Below, piece after piece: positions 8,343 through 17,142 of a DNA stretch of 64,000 nt. Positions within the stretch are counted from its first letter, which is position 1, and the number at the start of each line of letters is the position of its first letter. The DNA lies in NCBI RefSeq assembly GCF_029224025.1, contig NZ_CP119392.1, positions 2,379,001 through 2,443,000 on the forward strand. The letters run 5' to 3'. The notes beneath the pieces were generated by a model. The model made no database searches, had not been told where the DNA came from, and worked only from the letters and a program-made list of their open reading frames with translations. A program made the position numbers and the translations under genes. This DNA is from Rhodanobacter sp. AS-Z3. GTDB taxonomy: Bacteria; Pseudomonadota; Gammaproteobacteria; Xanthomonadales; Rhodanobacteraceae.

Positions 8343-9544
8343 CCGTGGGTTTCTCCGATACCACCGATGTGCCATGGACCATTCCGCCGGACTGGACGGC
8401 CGGTGTGCAGGAAGTGCTGTCGTGGTCGACGGATGTGATGCAGGCCAGTGCCAGCGCCGTCACCCAGCACCGCAGCCTGCGCAGCCTGCCGCGCCGCCGC
8501 TTCGCGATGCAGGTGCTGGCAACCGACCAGTGCCGCCGAGCGGCCGACGCGCTGCTGGCTGGCCACGGCGGCCTGTGGCAGCTGCCGATCTGGGCCGACG
8601 TGCAATGGCTGGTCGCGCCACTGGCAGCGGGCGCGGCTTCCATCCCGTGCGTCACGGACGGCTATGACTTCGTGGCCGGCGGCAAGGCGCTGCTGTTAAG
8701 CGCGGTCAACACGTGGGAAGTGGTCACCGTCACCACGGTCGCGTCCGATCATCTGACACTCAGCGCCAACACCGTCGCGGATTACGCGATCGGTGCGCGG
8801 CTGTATCCGCTGCGGCTGGCCCGGGTGCAGGATAGCGGCGAAGAAACCCTGAAAAGCGACACCGTCAGCCAGCGCAACCTCACGTTCGACATCGTGGAGC
8901 CGTGCGACTGGCCGCTGCTGGCCAGCCCCACGATGTACCTGGGCCACCTGGTGCTGGACGTGCGCCCGGACGAAAGCACCAGCCCAACCAGCAGCTACAG
9001 CCGCCTGCTGCAAAGCGTGGATTACGGCGTGGCGTTTCCCGTGGTGCATGACCTGCCTGGCTTGGCGCTGCGCGTGCAGCAAAGCCACTGGTCATTGTTC
9101 GGCCGCGCCGAGCACACGTGGTTTCGCTCGCTGCTGTACACGCTGGATGGTCGCCGCGTGCCGATCTGGGTACCCAGCTTCGCCGCCGACCTGCTGCCGG
9201 TGGCTACCATCGGCGCCAGCAGCACATCGGTGACGGTGGAGTGGGCCGGCTACACCAAGTTCGGCAAAAGCCAGCCCAACCGCACCGACGTGCGCATTGA
9301 ACTGGTCGACGGCACCGTGCTGTATCGCCGCATCACCAATGCGCTGGAATCGGGCAATACGGAGATCCTCACGCTGAGCGCCGCGCTTTCCAGCAGCAGC
9401 ATCGCGCCGGCCAGCATTCGGCAAGTTTCCTTCATGGCGCTGTGCACGCTGGGCAGCGACGACGCCGAACTGGATCACGTCACCGATCAGGACGGCGCCG
9501 CCACGTCAACCATCGGCTGGCAAGCGGTGGTGCCCGATGTTTAA
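8336..9544 (+). CDS. Phage distal tail protein (putative)
   Basis: A 402-residue protein starting at a GTG that overlaps the tape measure stop. It follows the tape measure and precedes the DUF2163-type hub protein, the place of distal tail/tail tip proteins. The content is beta-rich with no hydrophobic segment. Visible features include repeated short Ig-like strands (LTLSANTVADYAIGARLYPLRLARV and VTVEWAGYTKFGK). I recognise it only as a conserved minor tail protein of this siphophage tail type. The start could also be the GTG at 8345. Confidence 0.6.
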   Translation: MVAVGFSDTTDVPWTIPPDWTAGVQEVLSWSTDVMQASASAVTQHRSLRSLPRRRFAMQVLATDQCRRAADALLAGHGGLWQLPIWADVQWLVAPLAAGAASIPCVTDGYDFVAGGKALLLSAVNTWEVVTVTTVASDHLTLSANTVADYAIGARLYPLRLARVQDSGEETLKSDTVSQRNLTFDIVEPCDWPLLASPTMYLGHLVLDVRPDESTSPTSSYSRLLQSVDYGVAFPVVHDLPGLALRVQQSHWSLFGRAEHTWFRSLLYTLDGRRVPIWVPSFAADLLPVATIGASSTSVTVEWAGYTKFGKSQPNRTDVRIELVDGTVLYRRITNALESGNTEILTLSAALSSSSIAPASIRQVSFMALCTLGSDDAELDHVTDQDGAATSTIGWQAVVPDV

Positions 9545-10394
9545 TACCTTCGAGACCAGCCGTTTCCTTGGTCGCCCGGTGCGGCTGTTCCGCTTCGAGC
9601 GCCAGGGGCTGGTGTGGCGTTTCTGCAATGCGCCGCAAGACCTCACCATCGGCGGCTTCACCTACCTTGCCGCGCAGATCGACCGCAGCGAAATCAAGCA
9701 AACGGTTGAGCGCGCCAAGGACAAGGTGCAGGTCACCATCGCCTACCTGCGTGACCCCGGCGCCACCACCTTCCCGGTGACGCAGGCGCTCGGCGACAAC
9801 TGGCACCCCTACACACCCAGCGACACCGTGCGCGTTATCTGCCTGTCCGCCCACATCGGCGATACGGATCCACCGGTGGTCGAGTGGATGGGCATGGTCA
9901 GCCAGCCTGCCTTCACCGATGTTGAGCTTACGCTCACCTGCGAGCCCAGCACAGCCATTGCGCTGGCGCTGCAGCAGGGGCCGAAGTGGCAGAAAGGCTG
10001 CTACAAAACCGTGTACTCCACCGGCCCGCGCGGTTGTGGCCTGGACCCGGCCGCGTTCGAAGTAACGGCCACGCTGACCGCCGCGAGCGGCCTCACGCTG
10101 ACCGCGGCGGAGTTCGGCACGTCGCCGCTGTCGCTGGCCGGCGGCTGGGTGGAATGGACGCGCACCGATGGGCTGGTGGAGCGGCTTTCCATCATGTCGC
10201 ACAGCGGCACATCCATCGGCCTGCTGTCCGGCGCGGTGGATCTGGCCATTGGTCTGGCCGTGGTGGCGCGGCCGGCGTGCGAGCAGACCTGGGCGGCGTG
10301 CGCGGTGCGTTTCGCCAACCCCGAGTTGCATTACGGCGGCGCCATCTACAAGCCCGTCAAAAACCCCACCGGAGATTCCATGTCATGGGGCTGA
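9537..10394 (+). CDS. DUF2163 / BR0599-family phage tail hub protein
   Basis: A 285-residue protein of the family found in the tail tips of many siphophages and gene transfer agents. The N-terminal half has the family look (EIKQTVERAKDKVQVTIAYL). The C-terminus carries the conserved cysteines and aromatics in ACEQTWAACAVRFANPELHYGGAIY, preceded by KGCYKTVYSTGPRGCGLDPA. In the related gene-transfer-agent protein, cysteines in this family bind an iron-sulfur cluster. Whether that holds here is inference. It overlaps both neighbours by a few bases, as in a tightly packed tail-tip operon. Confidence 0.75.
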   Translation: MFNTFETSRFLGRPVRLFRFERQGLVWRFCNAPQDLTIGGFTYLAAQIDRSEIKQTVERAKDKVQVTIAYLRDPGATTFPVTQALGDNWHPYTPSDTVRVICLSAHIGDTDPPVVEWMGMVSQPAFTDVELTLTCEPSTAIALALQQGPKWQKGCYKTVYSTGPRGCGLDPAAFEVTATLTAASGLTLTAAEFGTSPLSLAGGWVEWTRTDGLVERLSIMSHSGTSIGLLSGAVDLAIGLAVVARPACEQTWAACAVRFANPELHYGGAIYKPVKNPTGDSMSWG

Positions 10395-10807
10395 TACTGC
10401 GCGGCCGTCATCGCTGCAACGTGTGGTCGTGGCGCCTGCGCTACTGGTGGATGGACACCCACGCCGGCCAGCAGGCGCATATCGCCGTGCTGTGCCTTGC
10501 CGCGCTGGTCGTGGTTGGCCAGATGGTGCACCTGGGCATCGCCGCGCTGCATCCGGCGCCGGTGACCGAACAGCACAGCGTGATCTGGTGGGTGGTCTAC
10601 CTGATCGTGATGCTGGTTGCTGCGGCAGTATCCTACGCTATGCGCCCCAAAGCGGAAAACACTAAGCCGACGGAGCAATCCGGCCCAACCACCGAAGACG
10701 GCCAGTCGGTCATGCGCTTCTGGGGAACGCATTGGATCGATGACGAATTCCTGCTGGCGTGGAAGATCGTCGGCCGCGATCCGATCAAAGCCAGCGGGGG
10801 CAAGTGA
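10385..10807 (+). CDS. Phage tail-module membrane protein
   Basis: A 140-residue protein starting at the ATG at 10385, inside the end of the hub gene. Two strongly hydrophobic segments are visible at about residues 34-56 (AHIAVLCLAALVVVGQMVHL) and 72-92 (VIWWVVYLIVMLVAAAVSYA). They are followed by a soluble tail ending in FWGTHWIDDEFLLAWKIVGRDP. Small proteins with this C-terminal motif occur between hub and tip genes in related siphophage tails. A role in membrane passage of DNA at injection is possible but unproven. Confidence 0.6.
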   Translation: MGLILRGRHRCNVWSWRLRYWWMDTHAGQQAHIAVLCLAALVVVGQMVHLGIAALHPAPVTEQHSVIWWVVYLIVMLVAAAVSYAMRPKAENTKPTEQSGPTTEDGQSVMRFWGTHWIDDEFLLAWKIVGRDPIKASGGK

Positions 10808-11037
10808 TGATCGTCACGACCCGCCACTTGTTCACTTGCCCCGGCTTCAGCCGCCGCGCCGGTTTCTGCCGCGACGGCGCCCGCCGCCAGTCGGTAGCGC
10901 TTGGCCTTGACTGGCGCGACTTCGTCGCCAACGGCATCGCCGCCGACAAACTGCTGGCCACCGGTAACGGCTTCGCCATCGCGCTGGTCGCGTGGGCGGA
11001 AAAGTGCGAAGCGCAGGAGCACACGCAACATGGGTAA
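10807..11037 (+). CDS. Small tail-tip module protein
   Basis: A 76-residue protein whose ATG overlaps the stop of the preceding membrane gene (TGATG) and whose end overlaps the start of the large tip gene by 8 bases. It has two cysteines near the N-terminus (FTCPGFSRRAGFCRDGARR) and no transmembrane segment. It is conserved by position only and I do not recognise its function. Confidence 0.5.
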   Translation: MIVTTRHLFTCPGFSRRAGFCRDGARRQSVALGLDWRDFVANGIAADKLLATGNGFAIALVAWAEKCEAQEHTQHG

Positions 11038-13666
11038 GGGCAGCAAACCCACCATTGGCTTCTGGTACCACGTGGCCTATCACCACGGCCTCACCATCGG
11101 ACCCATCGACGCTTTCCTCGAATATCGCGGCGGCGACAAAACCGCGTGGCAAGGCGAGCTGACCGCCAGCGGCACCATCAACGTCAACGCACCCAATTTG
11201 TGGGGTGGCGAAAAAGACCAGGGCGGCATCGTCGGCAACCTCGACGTGATGTTCGGCGAGCCCACGCAGGTGCCCAACCCTTACCTGGTGTCGACCTTGG
11301 GCAACCAGACGGCGGCATGGCGCGGCTTCAGCACCGTGGCATTCACCGGCGGCCGCTACGGCGCCATGAACCCGTACCCGCAGAAGCCGAGTTACAAGAT
11401 CCGGCAGATTTTGAACGGGTGGGATGACGGGTGTTGGTATCCGGACAAGGCACCGATCATCATGGCGCCGTCTAGCGGCACCCCGTCGGATGTTGTTCTG
11501 ATTTCGGAATTGGCAATGGCGGGCAATGTCGTCATTGGCCCAGGCACGACTGGTGGCGCGTACATCGAGATCGGCGGTTTTTCTGTCGCGGATCAACTTG
11601 TACTTAGCGTGATTGATGGAACGTACGCAGCATGGTCACGGTGGGCCACCGACGACCATAACGGTGGGCGGTCGTGGACGTGCGGCGTTTCGATGACGAC
11701 GGATAATGGGACCATCCTTCGATATCTGGATGATCCCGGTTACAGCGCCACGCATTATTTTTCGACGGCCGCCGCCGCCCACGCTTATGCAGTGACGCAG
11801 CCGGCGGGAATCTTTTCCGGAAGTACGTACTATCGGTTGAATTTCGATGACTATGCGGTCAACGAAAATCGAGGCGGCTTGTCCCTTCGGGTGAGTCGCC
11901 GGGGCGCATTCTTGCAGGCAATCAACCCGGCGCATGTGCTTTATTATTCGCGCACAAACCAAGAGATGGGACGAGAGCTTGCCAGCAGCATCAACAGCGC
12001 TAGCCTTCAGGCCGCGGCGGACAAACTCTTTTCCGAAGGCTTCGGCATTTGTCCCAAATGGGACCCGGCGAGCGAGACGGTAGAGGATTTCGAGAAGCGC
12101 ATCTGCAAGCTGATCGGCGGCAGCTTCAGCCGTAGCCTGGAAGATGGCCAGTGGTATCTCGACCTCGCACGCGGCGACTACGTGTTGGCTGACCTGCCCA
12201 TTCTTACGGACGATGACATCCTCGACTTCAAGGAGCAGCCATCGTTGCTGGATAACGCGATCAACAGCGTCAGCGTTCGGTACTTCGATCCAGAAAAGAA
12301 GGAAACAATCGTCACGGCACCGGTGCGTGCGTTGGGATTGGTAGCATCGTTCGGAACCATCCACCAGACCAACGACTATCCCGAAATACCCACTGCCGAC
12401 CTGGCGGCGCGTGTAGCTTTGCGTGACCTGCTGACCACCGCGACGCCAACGCGGGCCTTTGATCTTGTCACCAACCGCACGCCCTACAACTGGCGCCCCA
12501 ATCAGTACTTCCGCCTGCAGGCACCCAAGCGCGGCATTGCCGACATGGTGTGCATCCTCGGCGAAAATCAAACGGGTACGTTGAAATCCGGTGCCATTCG
12601 ACTGAAGGCGACGCAAGACATCTACGGCCTGCCGTCCGCCAGCTTCGTGCAGGTGGAGTCTGGGGTGGATACCCGGCCGTCGCAAATACCCACGGTGATC
12701 CCGCTGCAGCGCGTTTTCGAGGCACCTTACGTCGAAGTCGCCGGTGCGCTGTCGCGTGCGGATCTTGCCGCATTGCCTTCGGACATTGGCTATGTGATGG
12801 GCGCCGCATCCACCCCGGCAACGGATATTGATTACGCGTTGATGGTGAGCGCGGCCGGTGGCGACTACGTTGAGGTGGCGCGTGGTGATTGGTGCGCAGT
12901 GGCGACGATCAATGAAACGGCTGCACCCGGTGACACCGCATTCACGCTTGCCAATGGTTCGCGTCTTGCTGCCGTGGAAGTTGGCATGGCGGCGCTGTGG
13001 GACGATGAGATTGTGCGGGTGGATGCGATCGCCGCCACGGCGCTGACGCTGACGCTCGGCCGTGGGTGTGCTGATACCGTCGCCGCTGAATCGCATGCGG
13101 GCGGCAGTCGCGTATGGTTCTACGACACGGCGGCCGCGCGAGGCACAGCCGAATACGCCGCCGCCGAAGTTATCGCTGTCAAGCTGCTCAGCAACACGGG
13201 CAGCCAGCGGTTGCCGTTGGCGTCGGCGACCGCGTTGTCGCTGACGTTCGCGTCGCGGCAATACCGTCCGTATCCGCCAGGCCAGTTCCGCGTCAACGGG
13301 TTGGTTTCGCCGACCGACGTCATCGGCGCGGTCACCCTCACCGGCGTGCACCGCGACCGCGTGCAGCAAGCCGATCAGCTTGTCGATGGCGAGATGGCGG
13401 CGATCGGCCCTGAAGCGGGGACTACCTACACGGCGCGTTATTACATCAACGGCGCGCTGGTACATACCGACAGCGGCCTTAGCACGCCGTCATCGACTTA
13501 CACGCCAACGGCCGGCGGCATCATGCGCGTGGAATTCGAAGCGGTGCGCGACGCGCTGGCCAGCTTCCAGATGCATGTTCGCGAATTCGCGGTTGGTGCC
13601 GTGTTGCAAGCGGAAGACGGCACGCTGATCAGCACCGAAGACGTTCAATCCATTTTGATGGGGTAA
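11030..13666 (+). CDS. Phage tail tip attachment protein (gpJ-like)
   Basis: An 878-residue protein, the large central tail tip/host-specificity protein of the siphophage tail. The N-terminus (GFWYHVAYHHGLTIGPIDAFLEYRGGD ... GGEKDQGGIVGNLDVMFG) is typical of this hub family. The middle (residues 330-560) contains the gp27-like hub region (SFSRSLEDGQWYLDLARGDY), and the C-terminal third has fibronectin-like beta repeats. The ATG at 11030 is chosen because it overlaps the preceding stop and starts the conserved sequence. The longer open frame from 10901 overlaps a real gene. It probably determines receptor contact. Confidence 0.78.
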   Translation: MGKGSKPTIGFWYHVAYHHGLTIGPIDAFLEYRGGDKTAWQGELTASGTINVNAPNLWGGEKDQGGIVGNLDVMFGEPTQVPNPYLVSTLGNQTAAWRGFSTVAFTGGRYGAMNPYPQKPSYKIRQILNGWDDGCWYPDKAPIIMAPSSGTPSDVVLISELAMAGNVVIGPGTTGGAYIEIGGFSVADQLVLSVIDGTYAAWSRWATDDHNGGRSWTCGVSMTTDNGTILRYLDDPGYSATHYFSTAAAAHAYAVTQPAGIFSGSTYYRLNFDDYAVNENRGGLSLRVSRRGAFLQAINPAHVLYYSRTNQEMGRELASSINSASLQAAADKLFSEGFGICPKWDPASETVEDFEKRICKLIGGSFSRSLEDGQWYLDLARGDYVLADLPILTDDDILDFKEQPSLLDNAINSVSVRYFDPEKKETIVTAPVRALGLVASFGTIHQTNDYPEIPTADLAARVALRDLLTTATPTRAFDLVTNRTPYNWRPNQYFRLQAPKRGIADMVCILGENQTGTLKSGAIRLKATQDIYGLPSASFVQVESGVDTRPSQIPTVIPLQRVFEAPYVEVAGALSRADLAALPSDIGYVMGAASTPATDIDYALMVSAAGGDYVEVARGDWCAVATINETAAPGDTAFTLANGSRLAAVEVGMAALWDDEIVRVDAIAATALTLTLGRGCADTVAAESHAGGSRVWFYDTAAARGTAEYAAAEVIAVKLLSNTGSQRLPLASATALSLTFASRQYRPYPPGQFRVNGLVSPTDVIGAVTLTGVHRDRVQQADQLVDGEMAAIGPEAGTTYTARYYINGALVHTDSGLSTPSSTYTPTAGGIMRVEFEAVRDALASFQMHVREFAVGAVLQAEDGTLISTEDVQSILMG

Positions 13667-13671
13667 CCGCT

Positions 13672-14502
13672 ATGCCTAAAATTTCCCAAATGAGCCCGCC
13701 TGTTGGCGCATTGAGCGGACTGGAGCTGATCCCGCTGTTGCAAGGCGCGGCGAATGCGGGGCTGCCGCTACTTGCCGCTGGCGCGCTGCCAAAGGGTACC
13801 GTGTTGCAGTTGCGACGCCCGTTTGCGGCCGACCTATCGGCCACGGCGGATGCGGACCCGGGTGCCGGCAAGTTGCGCTGGAACAATGCCGCGCCCGCGT
13901 CGGCGACCATGCTGTATATCGACAATGTGGACGGCGGCGCCACCAGCATCGCGGCGGCCTGGGCATCACTGAACGTCGGCGGCTTCGTTTATGTGCAGGG
14001 CGTGACAGACGCCGCCCGGGGCAACTGGCAAAAGTGGCAGGTCGCGTCGGTGGCCACCGGCACCGGCTACGCCAAAATCGGCGTATCGCTGCAAGCCAGC
14101 GCGGGCACGTTTGCTGATACCGATCCGGTCGAGCTGACGCTGCAACAGCCCACGCCGTCGCCGGGTATCGATCGCGGTGTGCTGTCGGGGCTTTCGATTG
14201 CCAGCGGTGTCGTCAATATCGACTGCTCGTTGGGTGACTACTTCACCCTGGCACATACCGCCAATGTCACCAGTCTCACGTTCAGCAACCTGCCTGCTGC
14301 AGGGATGGCCCGCACGTTGATGGTGCGCATCAAGCAAGACGGTACCGGTGGGCGCACGTTCGCCATGCCAGCGTCCTTCAAAGCCATCACGGGCAGCGAT
14401 ACCGCGGTGCAGTCGGCGGCGAATGCCTACACGATTCTGGCGATCACCACGTTCGATCAGGGCACGCGGTGGGAATACAGCATGAAGGCAGGTGCGGCAT
14501 GA
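13672..14502 (+). CDS. Phage tail fibre/tip accessory protein
   Basis: A 276-residue protein 5 bases after the tip protein. The N-terminus (KISQMSPPVGALSGLELIPLLQGAANAGLPL) is the short motif seen at the start of many phage fibre proteins that dock to the tail. The C-terminal half (SLGDYFTLAHTANVTSLTFSNLPAAG ... TFDQGTRWEYSM) is a beta-rich fold typical of fibre tips. It is likely a receptor-facing structural protein. It overlaps the next gene by ATGA. Confidence 0.6.
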   Translation: MPKISQMSPPVGALSGLELIPLLQGAANAGLPLLAAGALPKGTVLQLRRPFAADLSATADADPGAGKLRWNNAAPASATMLYIDNVDGGATSIAAAWASLNVGGFVYVQGVTDAARGNWQKWQVASVATGTGYAKIGVSLQASAGTFADTDPVELTLQQPTPSPGIDRGVLSGLSIASGVVNIDCSLGDYFTLAHTANVTSLTFSNLPAAGMARTLMVRIKQDGTGGRTFAMPASFKAITGSDTAVQSAANAYTILAITTFDQGTRWEYSMKAGAA

Positions 14503-15110
14503 CCGCTATCGCCCACCATGCGGCGCTGATAGCCGCCGCAAGCATTAGCGCGTACACGACCTTGAACCCATCGGACAAATCGTCAAGCATCACGTTGAGC
14601 GGTGGGAATCTCGTTGCAACAGGAAACACGGCAACGTCGGGCATTGTTCGAAGCATCAAGGCCATCACGGATAAAAAATATTTCGAATGCGTTATCTCAG
14701 GGCCCAACGTTGGCAATACTGCAACATGGGCGGCCGGCATCGCTAACGCATCCGCATCCCTGACTGGGTCGCTTGGATATTCGGATGCAAACGGTTGGGC
14801 GTTTTGGGCGGCTAACCTAGGCGCGAGGCACAACGGAATAACGACGGTAACAATCGGAGCTTATGCACCAAACGTGCTCGGTTTCGCGGTAGACGAAACC
14901 AGCGGGAATATGTGGATTAGCATCAATGGCGTGTGGATTTCTGGCGATCCGGTGGAGGGAACCAGCCCAGCGTTCACGGGCATCACCGGGACGATCTACG
15001 CGGCGGCGTGTCCGTGGACGAATGCAGTATCGGCAAAATGCACGATGCGTTTTGACCCGGCATTGATGTCATATACATTGCCGACAGGGTATTCGGGTAT
15101 CGCTGCATGA
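14499..15110 (+). CDS. SPRY-like phage tail protein
   Basis: A 203-residue protein whose ATG overlaps the preceding stop. It has a concanavalin/SPRY-like beta-sandwich pattern: KYFECVISG, then GYSDANGWAFW, then NVLGFAVDETSGNMWISINGVWI, then GTIYAAACPW. Such domains are used by phages for binding host surface ligands. The base composition is visibly more A/T-rich than its neighbours, which suggests separate acquisition, as is common for receptor-binding modules. Confidence 0.6.
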   Translation: MTAIAHHAALIAAASISAYTTLNPSDKSSSITLSGGNLVATGNTATSGIVRSIKAITDKKYFECVISGPNVGNTATWAAGIANASASLTGSLGYSDANGWAFWAANLGARHNGITTVTIGAYAPNVLGFAVDETSGNMWISINGVWISGDPVEGTSPAFTGITGTIYAAACPWTNAVSAKCTMRFDPALMSYTLPTGYSGIAA

Positions 15111-15116
15111 AGGTCA

Positions 15117-15141
15117 GAAACGCTTTGCCTCAGTCATTTCC
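15117..15141 (+). repeat. Dispersed 25-bp repeat, copy 2
   Basis: 23 of 25 bases match the stretch at 2839-2863. It lies just after the SPRY-like gene and before the endolysin. A 35-codon frame (15107-15214) that starts with an ATGA overlap reads through it and begins MKVRNALPQ, resembling the NALP end of the small HTH gene. This suggests a recombination scar rather than a gene. Confidence 0.55.
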
Positions 15142-15164
15142 AGCACTACCCCGACGATGGCTGC

Positions 15165-15794
15165 ATGTCCGCCGCCAACTTCGCCGCCAGCCTGCAGCTC
15201 ACCCTCGGTTATGAGGGTGGCTTCAGCGATCACCCGCTCGATCCCGGTGGCGCCACCATGTGCGGCGTCACCCAGCGCGTGTATGACGAAGACCGCGATG
15301 CGCGCCGCCTTGCTCGGCAAAGCGTGCGGCTTAGCACGGAAGCCGAGCGCGCCGCTATCTACCGCCAGCGCTATTGGGCCACCTGCGCTGGCGACGCGCT
15401 GCCGGTGGGCGTGGATTACGCGGTGTTCGACTTCGCCGTGAACAGCGGGGTGGGGCGGTCGGTACGCACGTTGCAGCGCCTGGTGGGTGTGGCTGACGAT
15501 GGCGCACCGGGCCGCTACACGCTGGCCGCGGTACAGCGCTACTGCGCCCAGTACAACGCCAACGCGCTGACCGATGCCATCTGCCATGCGCGCATGCAGT
15601 TCCTGCGCGGCCTGCCCACCTTCGGCACGTTCGGCAAGGGCTGGACCACCCGCGTGATGGGCAAACAGGACGGCACCCAGTTGACCGACACGGGCGTGAT
15701 CGATCGCGCTTACGCGATGGCCATGGGCGCGGGCGTCACCCAGCCGGCCACGCCCATCGTCACGCCGAAGACCTATCTGGCCACAGCGGCATGA
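15165..15794 (+). CDS. Endolysin, glycoside hydrolase 108 family
   Basis: A 209-residue muramidase that cuts the peptidoglycan glycan chain at lysis. The GH108 active-site motif with the catalytic Glu is near residue 18 (YEGGFSDHPLDPGGATMCGVTQ). The family's FDFAVNSGVGRSVRTLQR segment follows at about 88-105, then a C-terminal peptidoglycan-binding type region (GVADDGAPGRYTLAAV ... RMQFLRGLPTFGTFGKGW). There is no signal peptide, so release would depend on a holin, consistent with the holin-like genes that follow. Confidence 0.87.
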   Translation: MSAANFAASLQLTLGYEGGFSDHPLDPGGATMCGVTQRVYDEDRDARRLARQSVRLSTEAERAAIYRQRYWATCAGDALPVGVDYAVFDFAVNSGVGRSVRTLQRLVGVADDGAPGRYTLAAVQRYCAQYNANALTDAICHARMQFLRGLPTFGTFGKGWTTRVMGKQDGTQLTDTGVIDRAYAMAMGAGVTQPATPIVTPKTYLATAA

Positions 15795-15821
15795 TCCCGG
15801 TGGCAACCTCGAGGGCACGCG

Positions 15822-16214
15822 ATGATGATTGAAATCCGCGCCAGTGCTTTCCTCGGTGGCGTTTATTCCACCGCCGCCGCCGCCGCCACCTGGACCAGCC
15901 CGCTGGAGTTCGTCGGCCTGCCGGCGCCGGTGTTGTTCATGGCGTTCGCCGGGGTGGCCTTCGGGCTGATCCTGCAGCCACCCAAAACCAGCCGCACCAC
16001 CATGTTCCTGCTGGTGCTGGCGTACACCTTTTTCAGCGCCGTGGCCACCGTGATGGTGGGCGGCATTCCGCATATGGAATGGGCGCAAGCGTCCGCGCCG
16101 GCCATTGCCGGCTTTCTTGGCGTGTTCGCGCAAGTCGTGGTGCCGGCGGCGCGTAACCGGCTGACCCGCGAAGTTCAGGACCGGGGGAACAGCTCGAACG
16201 GAGGTGCTCCATGA
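15822..16214 (+). CDS. Putative holin (membrane protein)
   Basis: A 130-residue protein with three or four hydrophobic segments (VLFMAFAGVAFGLIL, TTMFLLVLAYTFFSAVATVMVGG, APAIAGFLGVFAQVVVPA) and a short charged C-terminus. It sits between the endolysin and the spanins, the usual position of a holin that permeabilises the inner membrane. It overlaps the next gene by ATGA. Family membership is not certain; the call rests on topology and position. Confidence 0.62.
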   Translation: MMIEIRASAFLGGVYSTAAAAATWTSPLEFVGLPAPVLFMAFAGVAFGLILQPPKTSRTTMFLLVLAYTFFSAVATVMVGGIPHMEWAQASAPAIAGFLGVFAQVVVPAARNRLTREVQDRGNSSNGGAP

Positions 16215-16531
16215 TCGACATCATCGCCTGGCTGGCGGCACTGGTAGCCGCCCTGACCGGGCTGGCCATGCTGCAAGACTCCACGCGTCGCCCCGCCGAT
16301 CGCAGTCGCGTCGGCTGGACGCGCCACATTCTTCGCTGCGGCCTGCTGGTGTTCATCACCGCCAGCGCGGCCATCCTGTTGTTCATGCCCGAAGCCCGCA
16401 CGGCGTCGGTGTATGAGGTGGCCTTCCGCTGCAGCCTCACCGGCTTCATGGCCATGCAGTCACCGTGTCCGTGGTGGCGCTACGTGTTCAAAGGTGGCGT
16501 GAAGCCACAAAGGCGTATCACCGATGGCTAG
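16211..16531 (+). CDS. Small membrane protein of the lysis cassette
   Basis: A 106-residue protein with an N-terminal transmembrane segment (IDIIAWLAALVAALTGLAML) and a second one (LRCGLLVFITASAAILLFM), then a basic tail. It is translationally coupled (ATGA) to the upstream holin-like gene and overlaps the spanin gene. It may be a second holin or an antiholin, which cannot be decided from sequence. Confidence 0.55.
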   Translation: MIDIIAWLAALVAALTGLAMLQDSTRRPADRSRVGWTRHILRCGLLVFITASAAILLFMPEARTASVYEVAFRCSLTGFMAMQSPCPWWRYVFKGGVKPQRRITDG

Positions 16532-17087
16532 TGCACTGGCGTTGCTCAAGGCCTACTGGAAGCCGCTGCTGGCGATAGCGCTGCTGGTCGCCGCGCTGGC
16601 GACTGCCTACCACCGCGGCCAAACGAACGGCGAAGCCGCCGGCGACGTCAAGGTGGCGAAGCTCACCGCTGACCACGCCCAAACCCTGCAGCACCTCGCC
16701 GAGCTGGCCACCCGTTCGGCGCTGGCCGCCCGCGACGCTGAACACGCCCAGGCGGACGCCATCACCGCTGTGGCCGCCCACTACGAACAGGCCAAAACCC
16801 ATGCCCAAGCCCTTCCTGCCGCTGTGGCTGCTGATCTGCACGCTGGCGTTATCAGCCTGCGCCAGCAGTGGACGTGTCCAGCCCCTTCCATCACCCGTGC
16901 TGACCTGCCCACGCCCGGCGGCGCCGCCGCCCAGCCTGATGCAAACGCCGCACTACGAAACCAAGGTGCGGGCGATCTTGTTGGACTCGCCGCCGAAGCC
17001 GACGCCCAGGTAGCGGGCCTGCAGCAAGCCCTGTTAATCTGCACCGCACCGGCCACGCAGCCGACCACGCCCAAACCCGACGGGTGA
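16524..17087 (+). CDS. Inner-membrane spanin (Rz-like)
   Basis: A 187-residue protein with one N-terminal membrane anchor (LLAIALLVAALATAYHRG, residues about 14-31) followed by a long Ala/Gln/His-rich coiled coil (residues 35-110), the architecture of Rz i-spanins, which fuse inner and outer membranes at the end of lysis. A second gene encoding a lipoprotein is nested inside it in another frame, as in the lambda Rz/Rz1 pair. Confidence 0.75.
   Translation: MASALALLKAYWKPLLAIALLVAALATAYHRGQTNGEAAGDVKVAKLTADHAQTLQHLAELATRSALAARDAEHAQADAITAVAAHYEQAKTHAQALPAAVAADLHAGVISLRQQWTCPAPSITRADLPTPGGAAAQPDANAALRNQGAGDLVGLAAEADAQVAGLQQALLICTAPATQPTTPKPDG
16801..17013 (+). CDS. Outer-membrane spanin lipoprotein (Rz1-like), nested
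   Basis: A 70-residue lipoprotein entirely inside the Rz-like gene in the +1 frame. It has a signal sequence and lipobox LALSAC with the lipidated Cys at residue 20, then a short Pro-rich mature part (LPSPVLTCPRPAAPPPSL), which is characteristic of Rz1 proteins. The nesting, lipobox and proline content together support the call. Confidence 0.78.
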   Translation: MPKPFLPLWLLICTLALSACASSGRVQPLPSPVLTCPRPAAPPPSLMQTPHYETKVRAILLDSPPKPTPR

Positions 17088-17142
17088 CAAAAACCGGGTG
17101 GCAACTGTCGCAAGTGGTTGAAAAGCCTAGAACCGCAACGCC

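Noticed and set aside
11636..13465. A 609-codon minus-strand open frame opposite the tail tip gene
   Set aside because: Antisense of a GC-rich gene; Arg/His-rich low-quality sequence without motifs.
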